Of a stretch of 64,000 nt of DNA, positions 1 to 10,779 are shown piece after piece. The translations under genes and the position numbers were made by a program. Source of the DNA: Boletus sp. NGJ (Eukaryota > Basidiomycota > Agaricomycetes > Boletales > Boletaceae); contig JAGTXK010000045.1 in NCBI GenBank assembly GCA_019096195.1, positions 1 through 64,000 on the forward strand, written 5' to 3'. Numbering within the stretch: position 1 is the first letter of the stretch; each line of letters opens with the position of its first letter. The notes beneath the pieces are model-generated. The model saw only the letters and a list, made by a program, of their open reading frames with translations. It was not told the DNA's origin and did not search any database.

Positions 1-955
1 CCTCGTTGGTATGAACATTATCACGAATGATGCAGAAAATGTCCCTTCTTTATTCGACCTGTTGGGTTAGTCTCCAACACAATTTATCACCTTGCTTGAC
101 AAGGTCACCCTGTGTTGGCTTCGTGTGCCAAACGTCCACACAACCAAATAGAGCCCGGTTGCGGGTAAATTGTTGCTCACTTTGTAGAACATTTATGGGG
201 ATTTCTGCAAGTTTTTTATGCTGGCGAGTTAATGAATACCAAGAGGTAATGGGTTGAAATGCCCCCAAAAATTGAGATTCGAGCATGTTTACATATAACA
301 ACCTGTTTTCAACAAGCAGTTGAGAGCAAAGACATGTTGTATGAAACAGTGGTCTTGTTTTCTTAAATACGAATCTGGTGTTAATCCAAATATCTTTGCC
401 TCTTCTACTTTATCTATTTCTTCATCTATCTTTCTGTACCAAATAAGCTTTGAATTGATGGATTATGAAGTAGAAGAAATACCATTTGATGATTTCTTGT
501 AGATGAGCAATATTGTAATCATGCTTGTGGAGTTGTCAACGAGAACCAAGGGGTGATGGCATTGTTACAATATAAGGTTTCATTGGGGTGCGAGGGTTAT
601 AGACAGCCAAGTTGCTGTGATAGATGTTGATGTCCGTATAACCTTCATCATATGGGAACTCATCAGATTCACATATGATGTCATGTGTGAGGGTAAGGAG
701 CCCTGAGGGTGACAGAAGATATGTTTCCTGTGATTTGTTGTAAATGGGAGGGGACAAAGAGGGATTCATATGACATGAAAGATGGTGATTCTTGTCGCAA
801 CGAATAATTTGGCCCTCAGCATATATGTCGGGTGTCAAAAAGACAATACAGTTGTTAGATTTGATGTCCATTGCTTTGATTAAGCATGAGGTTCGAGGTG
901 GTGGGATTCAGAGGATGAGTCATCATCATTAAGCCTTGAATTACAGGGAGTGGCT
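1..955 (-). other. Left flank of the Ty3 element: uncharacterised coding remnants
   Basis: No gene is recognised here. Two minus-strand open stretches look coding: 536-871 (about 111 codons) and 50-301 (about 83 codons). The first contains VYNPRTPMKPYIVTM, which resembles VYDPRTEDKPYILTV in the better preserved minus-strand gene at 10780-11430, so it is probably a second, decayed copy of that unknown family. The Ty3 element inserted at 955/956, so this stretch was once continuous with the DNA after 10115. I cannot assign a function or a complete exon model. Confidence 0.35.
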
Positions 956-1270
956 TGAAAGGGAAAAGCCTTAATATCCTTAGGGGTGCGAAGAGCGCTA
1001 TCCACAGGAGAGAAAAGGAATTCCAAGACTAAGGAATACAGGTGTTGGTACACTACTTTATATACATGGAGAATATACACGAACCAGCTTAGGGCCGGTC
1101 ACAGAAACTACTAGAATGTTACATATGACGTATGGTGACGTAGTTTGACTAATGTATGACGTATGGTCTAGGCGTAGGGCCTAGTCTTGAGATAACTGTG
1201 TAAGCGTTCGTGGGATCAATAAGTATTAGCTAACTACGAGAAATAGGAAAGAAATGTCTGGGTCGTTTCA
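956..1270 (-). repeat. 3' LTR of the Ty3 element
   Basis: 315 bp with TG...CA ends, matching the LTR at 9800-10114 along its full length. It is the downstream LTR because a purine tract (minus strand AAAAAGGGGGT, at 1273-1283) lies just inside it. It is preceded by the target duplication TGGCT at 951-955. Confidence 0.95.
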
Positions 1271-1272
1271 TT

Positions 1273-1283
1273 ACCCCCTTTTT
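1273..1283 (-). other. Polypurine tract of the Ty3 element
   Basis: The minus-strand sequence AAAAAGGGGGT lies two bases inside the left LTR. This is the usual place for the plus-strand primer of an LTR retrotransposon, and it fixes the direction of the element. Confidence 0.8.
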
Positions 1284-2670
1284 AAGTGTCGAACTCCCGG
1301 TCGACGATGATACCAGTGAGTTTGGGGTTGTTGTGAGGGTTGGGGATTTCAAAGAGGTGGTCAGGGAGGTGGTTGAGTGAAGCGGCATACAAGCGGAAGG
1401 AGGGGTCGCTGAATAGGGGGGTGTCGGGGAAGGCACACGTTGGGCAATCACATTCGTCATCCATGAGGGTGCAGATGGCGGTGGGGTTGTCACGGTGGAA
1501 CTTCTCAATTGCCTGTAGGGCGTTTGAGACATTTTTCTTGGGTTCCCATGTGCGTTTTTCTCAGGGGTATCCCTTCCACTGTACCAAGTACTCCGTTTTT
1601 CCATGTCGTTTACGCGAGTTGGCAATGTGTTCGACCTCGTACTCTTCTTGCTGTTGGACGATAACCGGGGGTGGTGGTTTGGGTCTCATCTGGGAGGGAG
1701 AGGTGCCAGGGTGGTAGGGTGTGAGGAGCGATTTGTGGAAGACAGGGTGGATCCCCTTCCACGTCTTCGGGAGGTCAAGCTCGTAGGAGGCTTCGCCTAC
1801 CTTTCGCTTCACCTGAAATGGCCCGTGTCGTTTGTCGTCGAATTTCTTTGTTGGCCGATCAGTTCGGATGTGAGTTCCCTCTAGTAGAACCTGTTGGCCG
1901 GTGGTGTATTTGACGACGGGAGAGGCACGCTTGTCATGTGAGGCCTTCATCGCCTGTGCCGCTTTTTCCAGCGTGTCTTTCGCCGAGTTGTGGTGGGCTT
2001 TCATTGTCTCAGCGAAGGAGGCGGCGGACTCGTTTCGTACTTCTACTCATTTGTGGGGCAGGAGTGGTTGTTGCCCATAGTTGAGTAGGAAGGGTGAGAC
2101 GCCGGTGGCACTGGTGGTTTGAGAGTTATGGGCGATTTCGGCTAGTGGTAGCCACTCCGCCCAATTGGTCTGGCAATGGTTCACATATATGCGTAGGTAC
2201 TTTTCTACCTCTCGGTTGACGTGCTCCGTCTGGCCATTGGTCTGGGGGTGGTAGGCCATGGACGGGTTAGCTTCTATGCCAAGGAGGGAGTAGAGGTCAT
2301 GCATAAAGGATGACATGAATTGGGTTCCCCTGTCTGAAATCACTTTTCGTGGGACGCCATGGAGTTTGAATACTTGATCGCGGAAGATCGTCGCGACTCC
2401 TTGTGACGTAATGGTGTCCATCACGGATGTCAGGTGAATCATTTTGGAGAACCGATCGACGACGACCAAGATGGCATTCTTGCCGTCAGATTGGGGGAGA
2501 GGGCTGATTAGGTCTATGGAAATGATTTCCCATGGGGATGATGGGATTTCATTTGGATGGAGCGGAGTGTTGATTGCCGAGGTTTTGGCTTTAACCTTTT
2601 GGCAGGTATCACAACCTTTTACGTATGACTCCACATCTCTATGTAGAGACGGCCAGTAATATTTGCTCAT
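1282..2670 (-). pseudogene. Ty3 integrase and chromodomain region (fossil)
   Basis: The integrase part is recognised from the zinc-binding CDTCQKVKA block, the catalytic core with DLISPLPQS and VVVDRFSKMIHL, and the AYHPQTNGQTEHVNRE segment. A GPFQVKRKVG-type linker follows, then a chromodomain ending in EYLVQWKGYP and a short acidic/Cys tail. A chromodomain after integrase defines chromoviruses, which use it to target chromatin. The region is broken. Confidence 0.9.
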
Positions 2671-2685
2671 GACGAGGTCACGTGT

Positions 2686-3207
2686 TCATCGGATACCGGG
2701 GTGGCTGGCGATCGGGTGGTCATGGTTTGCAATTAGGATGTCTTCTCGGAGCTTTGCATCGTTTGGCACGTACACGAGCGACTTCCAATAGACGAGCCCT
2801 TCCTTGCGAGTCCAGTGTGAGCCCTCTTTCTCTAGGCCGTCTTTAGCAAACTGCTCGAGTTTATACTGCATCTTAGTGATTCTTGTGAGCGTGCTTGTGG
2901 GTGTGACAGCTTTGAGGGAGACTGTGGTGGAGGTTGGCGATGGCGGGGGTGAAAAAAGGGTGTCGGAGAGTAGTGTTTGTGCGGTGTTATCGGATGTCAC
3001 CCCCTTTTTGAAGTCTGGCCTCCTGGACAGAGGGTCTGCTGGGTTTGTTTTGCCGGGACGGTGGCTGATGACTACATGGTATTCCTGTAGCACCTGTTGC
3101 CAGTGGGCCTGGCAGCATGTGAGATCCTGGGGTTTATGGAAGAACTCAAGGTTCTTGTGGTCCATCCAGATCTCAATTGGGTGTGCAGCTTCAAGGAGGT
3201 ATTGATG
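2686..3207 (-). pseudogene. Ty3 RNase H end and connection to integrase (fossil)
   Basis: It begins near MDHKNLEFF, a conserved RNase H motif of Ty3 elements, and continues through SHRPGKTNPADPLSRRP and the HHCC-type lead-in to integrase. The rest of RNase H lies beyond the Copia-like solo LTR that inserted at 3213-4247. Confidence 0.85.
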
Positions 3208-3212
3208 CCATT

Positions 3213-4247
3213 TGTTACGGTTACCGAAGGGGGTACATCTTTTCCCCTTCCTTCTCCCCCCGTAGGACTATGGGATGACCTATTCTTCAACTCTGACCAG
3301 GGATTCCCCCGCGACACCAACCCAGGCATTGCCCCATTCAGAACTACCTTTCTAGGAAGTTATTCGTAACCTCCTCTTTAGGAACCTACCCGTTTGGTAT
3401 GGACATCGCCTTTCCATTTCACTTGATACATGCCTTCTTCCCTTTTGATCCGATCATAGACATTGCCTCCTTGGCTATGCTCTCTCATGCATAGCCCAGT
3501 ACTCCTACTTTCCCCATTGGACTCATGCCTGATCCGTTTATAGTAATCTTTCGTCTGTGACTAAACATTACTATATTCGTCACGAAGCCTGCCCTAGATG
3601 GGCAAGGCCTATAAATAGGGATGCGGGCCCTTCATGTAACTCTAACCTAGATCTACACTCCTTCCCATGTAATCTACTGCTTCTCCCGCTAAAAGGTTCC
3701 ACTTCACCTCAGAAGCCTTCTTCCGCGATCTGGAGGTGCTCGCCCTTGTGTTTGTGATCATCTTCCTCATCACTTCGCACTTGTGCGCCGTCGTTGCCAT
3801 TACAGGCTTCTAAAGCTTCGGCAACTCCAACGACCAACAGAGGTTGGTCGTCGTCGGTCAGGACTCTGCCACTGACCCCGCAAGACCGAGACTCCGCCAC
3901 CGGCACTCAAGCCTGAGACTCCGCCATCGGCATCGAAGACTCCGCCATTCGATATTAGGCCCAGTAAGCCCTAGGAATCAGCAGACGGAAGGCTACTGCT
4001 CCTAGGCCTGCGCACCGGTCTGCCCCCTCCTTAGTGTAAGGATTGGGATTCCGTGGTAAATCCGAGACTCTGCCATCGGTTGTAGAGGTAACGAGAGGAC
4101 TCTACGTAAAGCTAGCAGTGGTCCCCAGTCAGAGGGTATTTGGGCCTCTGGAGGTTAAGTAATCTCTTCCTCAAGCCTGCTAGTCCGGTAATCCAACAGG
4201 TGTTGGGATTATACGGGAACGTGTCACCATTGTTACCCAGCGTAACA
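3213..4247 (+). repeat. Solo LTR, Copia-like, nested in Ty3 RNase H (fossil)
   Basis: 1,035 bp with ends TGTTACG...CGTAACA, flanked by a perfect 5-bp duplication CCATT at 3208-3212 and 4248-4252. TGTTA...TAACA ends are typical of Ty1/Copia LTRs. A TATAAATA box at about 3610 on the plus strand suggests plus orientation. The 3' third holds a short degenerate tandem repeat built on GACTCCGCCATCGGC (about 3885-4080). No internal domain is present, so it is a solo LTR left by LTR-LTR recombination. It is younger than the Ty3 element it interrupts. Confidence 0.9.
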
Positions 4248-4252
4248 CCATT

Positions 4253-5460
4253 CGTTGAGTGCGAACATGATGGCGAGCATTTCCAGGTTGGCCGCGTGGT
4301 AGTTCCGCTCTGCGTCGTTGAGGGAACGGGAGATGAAGGCGACAGGGTGCCATACACCATTGTGGCATTGGGAGAGGATGGCGCCGATGCCGATGCCGGA
4401 CTTGTCGGTTTCGATGCAGTAAGGGTCGTTGTCAGTTGGCATGGTGAGTGCTGGGGCGGAGGAGATGGTGTCCTTGAGGGTTTGGAAGGCCTCTTGGCAG
4501 GCTGTCGTCCATTTGAAGTCTTTCTTCACCGACGTGAGCGCGTTTAGGGGGCGTGCGATCATGGCAAAGTTCTTTATGAACCGCCGGTAGAAGTTGAGGA
4601 ATCCTAGGAAGCCTCTTAGCGTCTTCTTCGAAGTGGGGACTGGCCAGCTTTTGATGGCTTCCACCTTTTTGTTGTCCATCTTTACCTTGTCTTGTGCGAC
4701 GATGAGCCCGAGGAATTCGGTTTCTTGGACCTCAAAGTCGCACTTGTTGTGACACAGGTAAAGGTGGGCGTCCCTTAGGATTTGTAGCACTTCTCGTACT
4801 ACTTTTTGGTGTTCTTCGAGCGTCTGCGTGAATATCATGATATCGTCTATGTAGACGACCACTACACCTCGGTCCACCAAATTCTTGAACAACGTGTTCA
4901 TTATAGTTTGGAACGTTGCTGGGGAATTGGTGAGTCCAAAGAACATCACAAGTGGCTCGAATAGACCGCAGTTGGTTCGGAAGGCTGCCTTCCATTCGTC
5001 TTCTTTGGCCATCCGTACATTGTTGTACCCCCACCTCACATCGAACTTGGTGTAGTATTTGGCCAATTTGAGTTTGTCGACCAGTTCATTGATGAGGGGA
5101 AGTGGGTAACAATTTCTCTTCATTACTGCGTTCAGCTTACAGTAGTCTTGTACAGGGTGGAGGCGTCTGTTCTTTTTCTTGATGAAGAAGAACACCGACG
5201 CGAAGGGGGATTTGGAAGGTCGTATTCTTCCGGATTTCAAGTTTTCCTCGAGGAAGGCATTGAGCTCTTTTTGTTCACCAGGGTTTAGCGGGTAGACCTT
5301 GCAGTCTACTTCATGATTCCCCGGGAGGAGTTTGATGGCGTGGTCCCAAGGGCATCTTGGGGGTAGGGCGTTGAAACTCTCCTTATCGAAGACGTCCTTG
5401 AATTCGTGGACATACTTCGGGGCTGCTTCCTCGAAGGTTTTCTTCTTTTTCTGGACGTAG
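4253..5460 (-). pseudogene. Ty3 reverse transcriptase and RNase H start (fossil)
   Basis: Reverse transcriptase is recognised from VQDYCKLNAV, the palm motif VVVYIDDIMIF with its YIDD active site, and the thumb region LGFLNFYRRFIKNFA. RNase H begins after it with IETDKSGIGIGAILSQ. The DEKAAFRTNCGLFEPLVM-like finger/palm block matches Ty3 elements of fungi. The RNase H part runs straight into the nested Copia-like LTR. Confidence 0.9.
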
Positions 5461-5489
5461 TCTCTAATCGCTACTTTGGTTGCAACATT

Positions 5490-6371
5490 TCAATTTCTCA
5501 TGTATTCTACTACATTGAACTTGAATAAGCGATCGCCCTGCGAGGGCATATAGTCCACGTCCATCTCGTCCTCCTCTTCGTCCACGTTGTTTGTGATGTG
5601 GTCTCCCTTACAGCGAAAGGAGATTCTATCCGTTTTCCAGTTGATGGCTGGGTTGTGAGTCTTCAGCCAGTTGTGATCAAGGAATATTGTGTTTGGCCCA
5701 AGGTTTGTCACTGCAAGGGCCAATTGTTCCTTGTGGTTGTGTACTTGGAGTTCGAGTATCACGAACTTCTCTACCTTGCCTCCGGCATTTGGTGTGCCAT
5801 CAGCATTGTATACGGTGAGGGGACGGGGGAGAGAGTGAGTGGGTACCCCCTTTTTAGCCATGAAGTTCTCGTGTATAGAAGATCCTGTGCAGCCTGAGTC
5901 GATTAGTGCTTTGACTTCGGCTGTCTGGCGGTTTGCAAGGGTCACCTTGACGGGGATTTCTAGCGAGTTCCTCTTTGCTATTTGAGGGGATGCCTTTCGG
6001 AACTTAGGTGTGTGCTGTAGGTCATGGAGGACCCAGTATGCATCTTTGTTCGAGAGTTTTCGGAGGTCTTGTACAAGGTCCTGAGACACTTCGATCACTC
6101 TGGTGTTATGGATGAAGGACTTAAGGTGGTGGATGCTTCGTTCTACATCCGTATTTTCCACCTGAGCCTTCATCCAACGTATAGACCAGGGGTCTAACGT
6201 GTTTAACCAGGAGCGAGAGGACGTCTCTTCCTTTTGCGCCTCCTTTGGGTGTTTGCAGGGGATGGTGTCGGCGTCGTTCGGTCTGTCATCTCGTTTTACT
6301 GATGGTGCGAATTTTACCTTTCGTGGTATGATGGTTACGTTTTTTGTTGGCAGTGTGCCAGGGAGATTCAC
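5490..6371 (-). pseudogene. Ty3 aspartic protease region (fossil)
   Basis: The retropepsin active site is seen as ALIDSGCTGSSIH, followed by a FLDHNWLKTHNP segment typical of the protease-RT junction in fungal Ty3 elements. It lies between gag and reverse transcriptase as expected. Confidence 0.85.
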
Positions 6372-6553
6372 TTGGTTTACAGTCTCAGTCTTGTCAATGT
6401 CTAGAATGGTGAATCAATTGTGCAACAATGACTTAGTGGGTACAGCAGGGCGACTGGTGTCTACTGTACAGATTGAAAACCCGAATCTCCTTGTACATCC
6501 AAGGCGTAAACTACAGGCTCCTCTTTGGAAGCCTCGGCCAAGTCCATCATAGC

Positions 6554-6748
6554 TCATATAGTAGCAAACATTTCAGGGGAAACCTCTTGCCTGTTCACCA
6601 TGATGCTCCTCGCTTGTGGGCGAGGGTGGGGTGGGTGGTCAGCGCACGGCCATGGTTTCCTACACTTTCTGCACAGCCCAGCTGCATGCGCCTTGTCAAG
6701 CTCCATAGGAGTGCCTTGCCCGGGGAACATCCCGGCTTGTTGGGGGTG
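6554..6748 (-). pseudogene. Ty3 gag, zinc-knuckle end (fossil)
   Basis: This is a short Cys/His-rich stretch, GLCRKCRKPWPCADHP, after a MELDKAHAAG lead-in. That lead-in is the usual context of the nucleocapsid zinc knuckle in basidiomycete Ty3 gag, although the Cys/His spacing is atypical. It is separated from the main gag part by the nested solo LTR at 6749-7802. Confidence 0.7.
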
Positions 6749-7802
6749 TGAAACGATCACGGACGATATCACCTACTTATTAGCACCCCCACCTACACTT
6801 TCGCACCACCTATAGACGATACACTCGCCTACCCTTCCACCAACCTCCATCCTAGCCTTACCCCGCATACGCCTAGAGTAGTCACTCATTGTATCCTCCC
6901 TCATACGATACACCACACGACTGCACACACCTACGTACACTTTCATTAGTCGTACCCTCGTTGTATCCATTACAACTACGACACCAAGTAGCCTCACGGC
7001 AAACCTCGGCCTCACAGCCACAAACAAGGCCCGCACACCTCTAAACTACACCTCCCCTCGTGGACCTACCTGATACAGTGCTCGATAGCCACACCACATG
7101 ACATAACGCCATACGATGACAATAACCCCTTTGTCACGTATACGCTCGTTACACACACGTCACCCCCTGTAGACAGTACCTGATGCAGAGCTCGGTACAC
7201 TACACAAGTACTAATCAGGAGCTCACCCCCAGATCCCCGACTCCCCACTCACCCCGATCCCTGGCCCACACCATAGATCACGCCTGACGTTACCCCATAA
7301 TACCATCACCAAGTACTAATCAAGCCCACGCTAGATTAACCCCCAGACAAGACCCGATCTATCACCCAATATGATCTTGTCTCGATACCAGATCCAACGA
7401 TCACCCCATGCAATGCCTTACACATCAGTCTTTCATTTCCTTCTTTGTCTCTCATCTCCATTCCAATTCCCTTTAGACATATCACATGTAGCCATGCCTA
7501 GAGCGTTCCAGACTACCTTTCACTTACATGCGCATACCACACACATCTCATTCCATCATCTCTCCATTTCGCCATTGGACACTAACACTTCCCCGTTCCT
7601 GTGATGTCATACCCAGTACCCTACGACGTCACAGCATAGCACGGTCCGTGTGCCGCTACTGGTAGTATATAAGTAGCCGGTAGAGTACCATGTTCCCCTT
7701 AGCCTTGAAATTGCCTTTCTCTCTGTTGCATATTGCTTCAGTTGGCAACACTTCAGATATTGGGTTTAGGTTCTTTCTCTCGTCCATTGCAAGCTCCTTT
7801 CA
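6749..7802 (+). repeat. Solo LTR (~1.05 kb family) nested in Ty3 gag (fossil)
   Basis: 1,054 bp with TG...CA ends (TGAAACGATC...CTCCTTTCA), flanked by a perfect 5-bp duplication GGGTG at 6744-6748 and 7803-7807. A TATATAAG box at about 7666 and the likely transcript start TTAGCCTTGAAATT at 7699-7712 give plus orientation. It is related over its length to the solo LTR at 14937-15895, which lies in the other orientation. No internal domain remains. The open frames within it are not genes. Confidence 0.92.
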
Positions 7803-9049
7803 GGGTGTGGACATGCTGCAGGCATCGAGGGGGGTGGTGCGGCGGGTGGATTGTAGCGGGGGTGTGGTACGAATCGGGGGTTGTAAGTGGGGCCTGTTGC
7901 GTAGACAGAGAAGGCCTTCTTGCGCTCCGCAATGGCACCAAGTACCTCTTCTGCCTGTACGAGGGCGGTCTCCCACTCGCGGACGTCCGTGCTGTCGATA
8001 AGGTCAGGTTTGTACCTTTCAACATATTCCACCAGGTCGTTTCGAGCTTGGTGGCGGATCTGGTTCATGATCATCCTTCCGTTGATGCGTACGTCAGGCT
8101 TGGCTTCTATCACCAGTTGGTATAGCCGAGTAAAGTAATCCTCAACAGTGTCTTTTCCCTGCTGGAGGGAGAAGAGCTTCTGTTCGGCGATCCTGGACAG
8201 GCCAGCAGGTTGGAAGGTTTTCTTCAACTTGTCAGTGAAGAACTCGAAGCTTACTGCAGCATAGGCATTGCCTTCAGTAAGGAGGTCGGAGAAGCGACCA
8301 GCCGCATTCTCGCTGTGCATATATGAGAGGGTGATCAAGATTTTTTGACGGTCGGTGGGCTCCGTTTCGAAGCCATTGAGGTATAGCATTACCGTTCGCC
8401 ACCATTGTATGAACTTCTCCTTGTTACCGTCGTAATGCTCTGGTTTAGCCGCAAGGCTCTTCCCTATCCTCGGGGACGTAGGGGGAAAACCACGTGCTGT
8501 GGCCCTTGGGAGCCCAGGTGAATTTGGGTGGGATGAGGGTGACGGCGGGGATGGCAGTGGACGGGAGGGAGGAGGGGCCTGCGATGGGTAGACCCGGGGT
8601 GTTCTCATGGGAGAGGGTATGTTGACCCAGATGGTGTGGCGCAGGGAGGTCAGCATGGAGGGGTCTAGAGCGGGGGGGTCCACGCGGGGGACCTCGATTG
8701 GGGGCGGTGGTCCAGCTGCTCCTGGGTCTGCCACGAACTCCTGGCGCCAGAGGTTGTAGCAGAGCACCGACTGGTGCAAATTGTATTGGGTGACCTCTTG
8801 TTGTAGGTGTGTCGCGACGGGGAGGTGTGGGGTTGGCTGGGCCAATTGGAGGGTTGGAAGGCCCTGGGCGGCTGCCCTCTGGGCCAGGTCCATGAAGCTG
8901 CCCGGTGCTGGGGCGATGGAGGTGGGGCAGAAGTATGGTGTGGGGATGGTGGTCATCTTGTCGGAGTCCAGCGAGTTGGGCGAGACATGTGATAGTTCGG
9001 AGTCGGTGAGTATGTGTTGAGTAGGTCGTAAGAGTGGTGTGGACGACAA
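7803..9049 (-). pseudogene. Ty3 gag, capsid part (fossil)
   Basis: About 415 codons. A proline-rich N-terminal half is followed by a retrotransposon gag domain with KPEHYDGNKEKFIQWWRTV, FSDLLTEGNAYA and LPQGKDTVEDYF-like blocks (here SLQQGKDTVEDYFTRLYQLV). It is the first coding region after the 5' LTR and runs into the nested solo LTR. Confidence 0.88.
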
Positions 9050-9786
9050 AGGTGTAGTCGGGGTGTGCCCAGACGTATCGTCGGCGGAAGACGTTATAGG
9101 TGCGGGGGAAATCCGAAGGCAGCTTTAAAAAGAAGATGGCGGGAAAGACCGCACACCGTCGGGAAGTGGGAGAGTCGAGTAAAGGAACCGGAGGATGACT
9201 TCCTTACTACAGGAAGGTGGTGCACACTGGAAAGTCGAGATAAATCCAGCTATCGCACCTACGTGACGTTACCGGTAATCATGCGAACCGGGGTACACTA
9301 TCATAGTACCAGTGTATGCTCTGGTCGACAACCACCAGAGAAGCGGGGCTAGTGCACTATGCCTGGTAGCAACGTTATCCTAATTTATTACGCTGGACGG
9401 GCATATAGATGAGCGCTTCTATGAGTGCTCTACTCAAGTGCTTCACGTGCACTAGCGGGTTCCCCTAAACCTGGGGTCCAGTGTGGGGTGAGTGGTGGTG
9501 AAGAGCCCATGCGCTCGGAAGGTAGATGGAGGGATGGGAACGGTGACACATAACTCCTTATTTTCACCTGCAGCTGCAATGAGACTCCGCACTAGCAACC
9601 ACTGTAATAAGCTGGATGTTACGCTTAACGCTAATGGAGGGTTGCGGTTCCTCTGAGGCTAGATGTGGGGAGTGTTGGGGTCGAAAGCGAGAGCAGTACT
9701 AGAGAGCAAAAAGTTTGCTCTGCTAGGCAAAAAGCGGTATAGATGGGAGGGAGTGTCCAGAGGCGAAGAGCCCGGGGACAAGGTAG
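9050..9786 (-). other. Leader of the Ty3 element between primer site and gag
   Basis: The 737 bases between the primer-binding site and the gag start hold no convincing reading frame on either strand. It is most likely the untranslated leader of the element. Its length is generous for a Ty3 element. Confidence 0.5.
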
Positions 9787-9799
9787 TAGTCTTGGAATT
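9787..9799 (-). other. Self-priming primer-binding site of the Ty3 element
   Basis: The plus-strand 13-mer TAGTCTTGGAATT abuts the 5' LTR directly. It is the exact reverse complement of AATTCCAAGACTA at 9863-9875 inside that LTR. The LTR copy lies about 30 bp downstream of the TATATA box, where the transcript should begin. Pairing of the RNA 5' end with a site just after the LTR is the self-priming arrangement known from Tf1/sushi-type Ty3 elements, which do not use a tRNA primer. No tRNA 3'-end match was noticed here. Confidence 0.75.
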
Positions 9800-10114
9800 T
9801 GAAAGGGAAAAGCCTTAATATCCTTAGGGGCGCAAAGAGCACTATCCACAGGAGAGAAAAGGAATTCCAAGACTAAGGAATACAGGTGTTGGTACACTAC
9901 TTTATATACGTGGAGAATATACACGGACCAGCTTAGGGCCGGTCACAGAAACTACTAGAATGTTACATATGACGTATGGTGACGTAGTTTGACTAATGTA
10001 TGATGTATGGTCTAGGCGTAGGGCCTAGTCTTGAGATAAGTGTATAAGCGTTCGTGAGATCGATAAGTATTAGCTAACTATGAGAAATAGGAAAGAAATG
10101 TCTAGGTCGTTTCA
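9800..10114 (-). repeat. 5' LTR of the Ty3 element
   Basis: 315 bp with TG...CA ends, followed by target duplication TGGCT at 10115-10119. The minus-strand TATATAAAG box lies at about 9900-9909, and the putative transcript start TTAGTCTTGGAATT is about 30 bp downstream of it. It is about 96% identical to the LTR at 956-1270. Confidence 0.95.
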
Positions 10115-10119
10115 TGGCT

Positions 10120-10779
10120 GCTCTTGGTCGTCATTCTTGACTTGTACTTCTATGTGCACCAAAAAGATTTATGGAAAGTCGCATTACTAGTGCGCAGTTC
10201 TTTTAATTGGGGTTTGACTTCATTTAGTTTGACAGTATGGGGTAGTCGTTTATGACGATCATGGAATTCCCTCCTTCATATATGAGGAGGGTGAGTTTTA
10301 TTTTAGAAACTATGTTCTCATTATCCCACAGAATGGGATTTTGATTGACTGTCCTGACAGAAGAACACTCTGCATCAATGAGCTCATAGGTAAGTTGTCA
10401 GTTTATGTTTCGAATCAGATTTATAAAGTTTGGGCAGAATATGTTCTTACTCTCCATCCAGGTGTATTTATTTTCCTGCATTCACCTACTGTTCGTCAGA
10501 ATGGTGAACGTATACTGTGTCAACTTGAAGGTATAGACTGGGCATCGTTGAAGAGAGGGTGATGTTGTAATTTTAAACTGAGTCGGGCATGTCTCTTTTG
10601 TGTCGTTTTTGCACGCGTGTGTAAGGACAATGTTTGTATCTATACTGAAAATAACAGGCGAACATCATTTGTTTGCATATATGCTTTACAGACTGGTTGG
10701 AAAGTAAATGAAAGGGAATGAGAAAGAGAATACAATTTGAATGACCTGTGGAAAAAGAAAAAATTGGGATATCTCTTTA
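10120..10779. other. Spacer between the Ty3 element and the unknown gene
   Basis: About 660 bases with no recognised gene. A plus-strand open stretch at 10341-10562 has no family resemblance and is not called. Before the Ty3 insertion this DNA was adjacent to the remnants at 1-955. Confidence 0.5.

Larger units (their letters stand above)
956..10114 (-). mobile_element. Ty3/gypsy LTR retrotransposon, chromovirus type (fossil)
   Basis: The element is bounded by two 315-bp LTRs with TG...CA ends and a perfect 5-bp target duplication, TGGCT, at 951-955 and 10115-10119. On the minus strand the order is 5' LTR, self-complementary primer site, gag, aspartic protease, reverse transcriptase, RNase H, integrase with a chromodomain-bearing tail, purine tract and 3' LTR. 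That order and the chromodomain place it among the chromoviruses. Two foreign solo LTRs are nested inside it, one in gag and one in RNase H. The coding region is also broken at several other places, so it is a dead copy. The two LTRs are about 96% identical and differ mainly by transitions, which suggests a moderately young insertion, older than the two LTRs that landed in it. Confidence 0.95.

Noticed and set aside
6773-7604. Open frames within the solo LTR at 6749-7802 and its relative at 14937-15895
   Set aside because: The same frames occur in both copies only because the LTRs are related; they lie wholly within LTRs with target duplications and match no protein.
9065-9352. 95-codon plus-strand frame in the Ty3 leader
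   Set aside because: It is antisense to the element, rich in Arg from base composition, and has no family match.
10341-10562. 73-codon plus-strand frame beyond the right Ty3 LTR
   Set aside because: It is short, without homology, and opposite in strand to the recognisable coding remnants around it.
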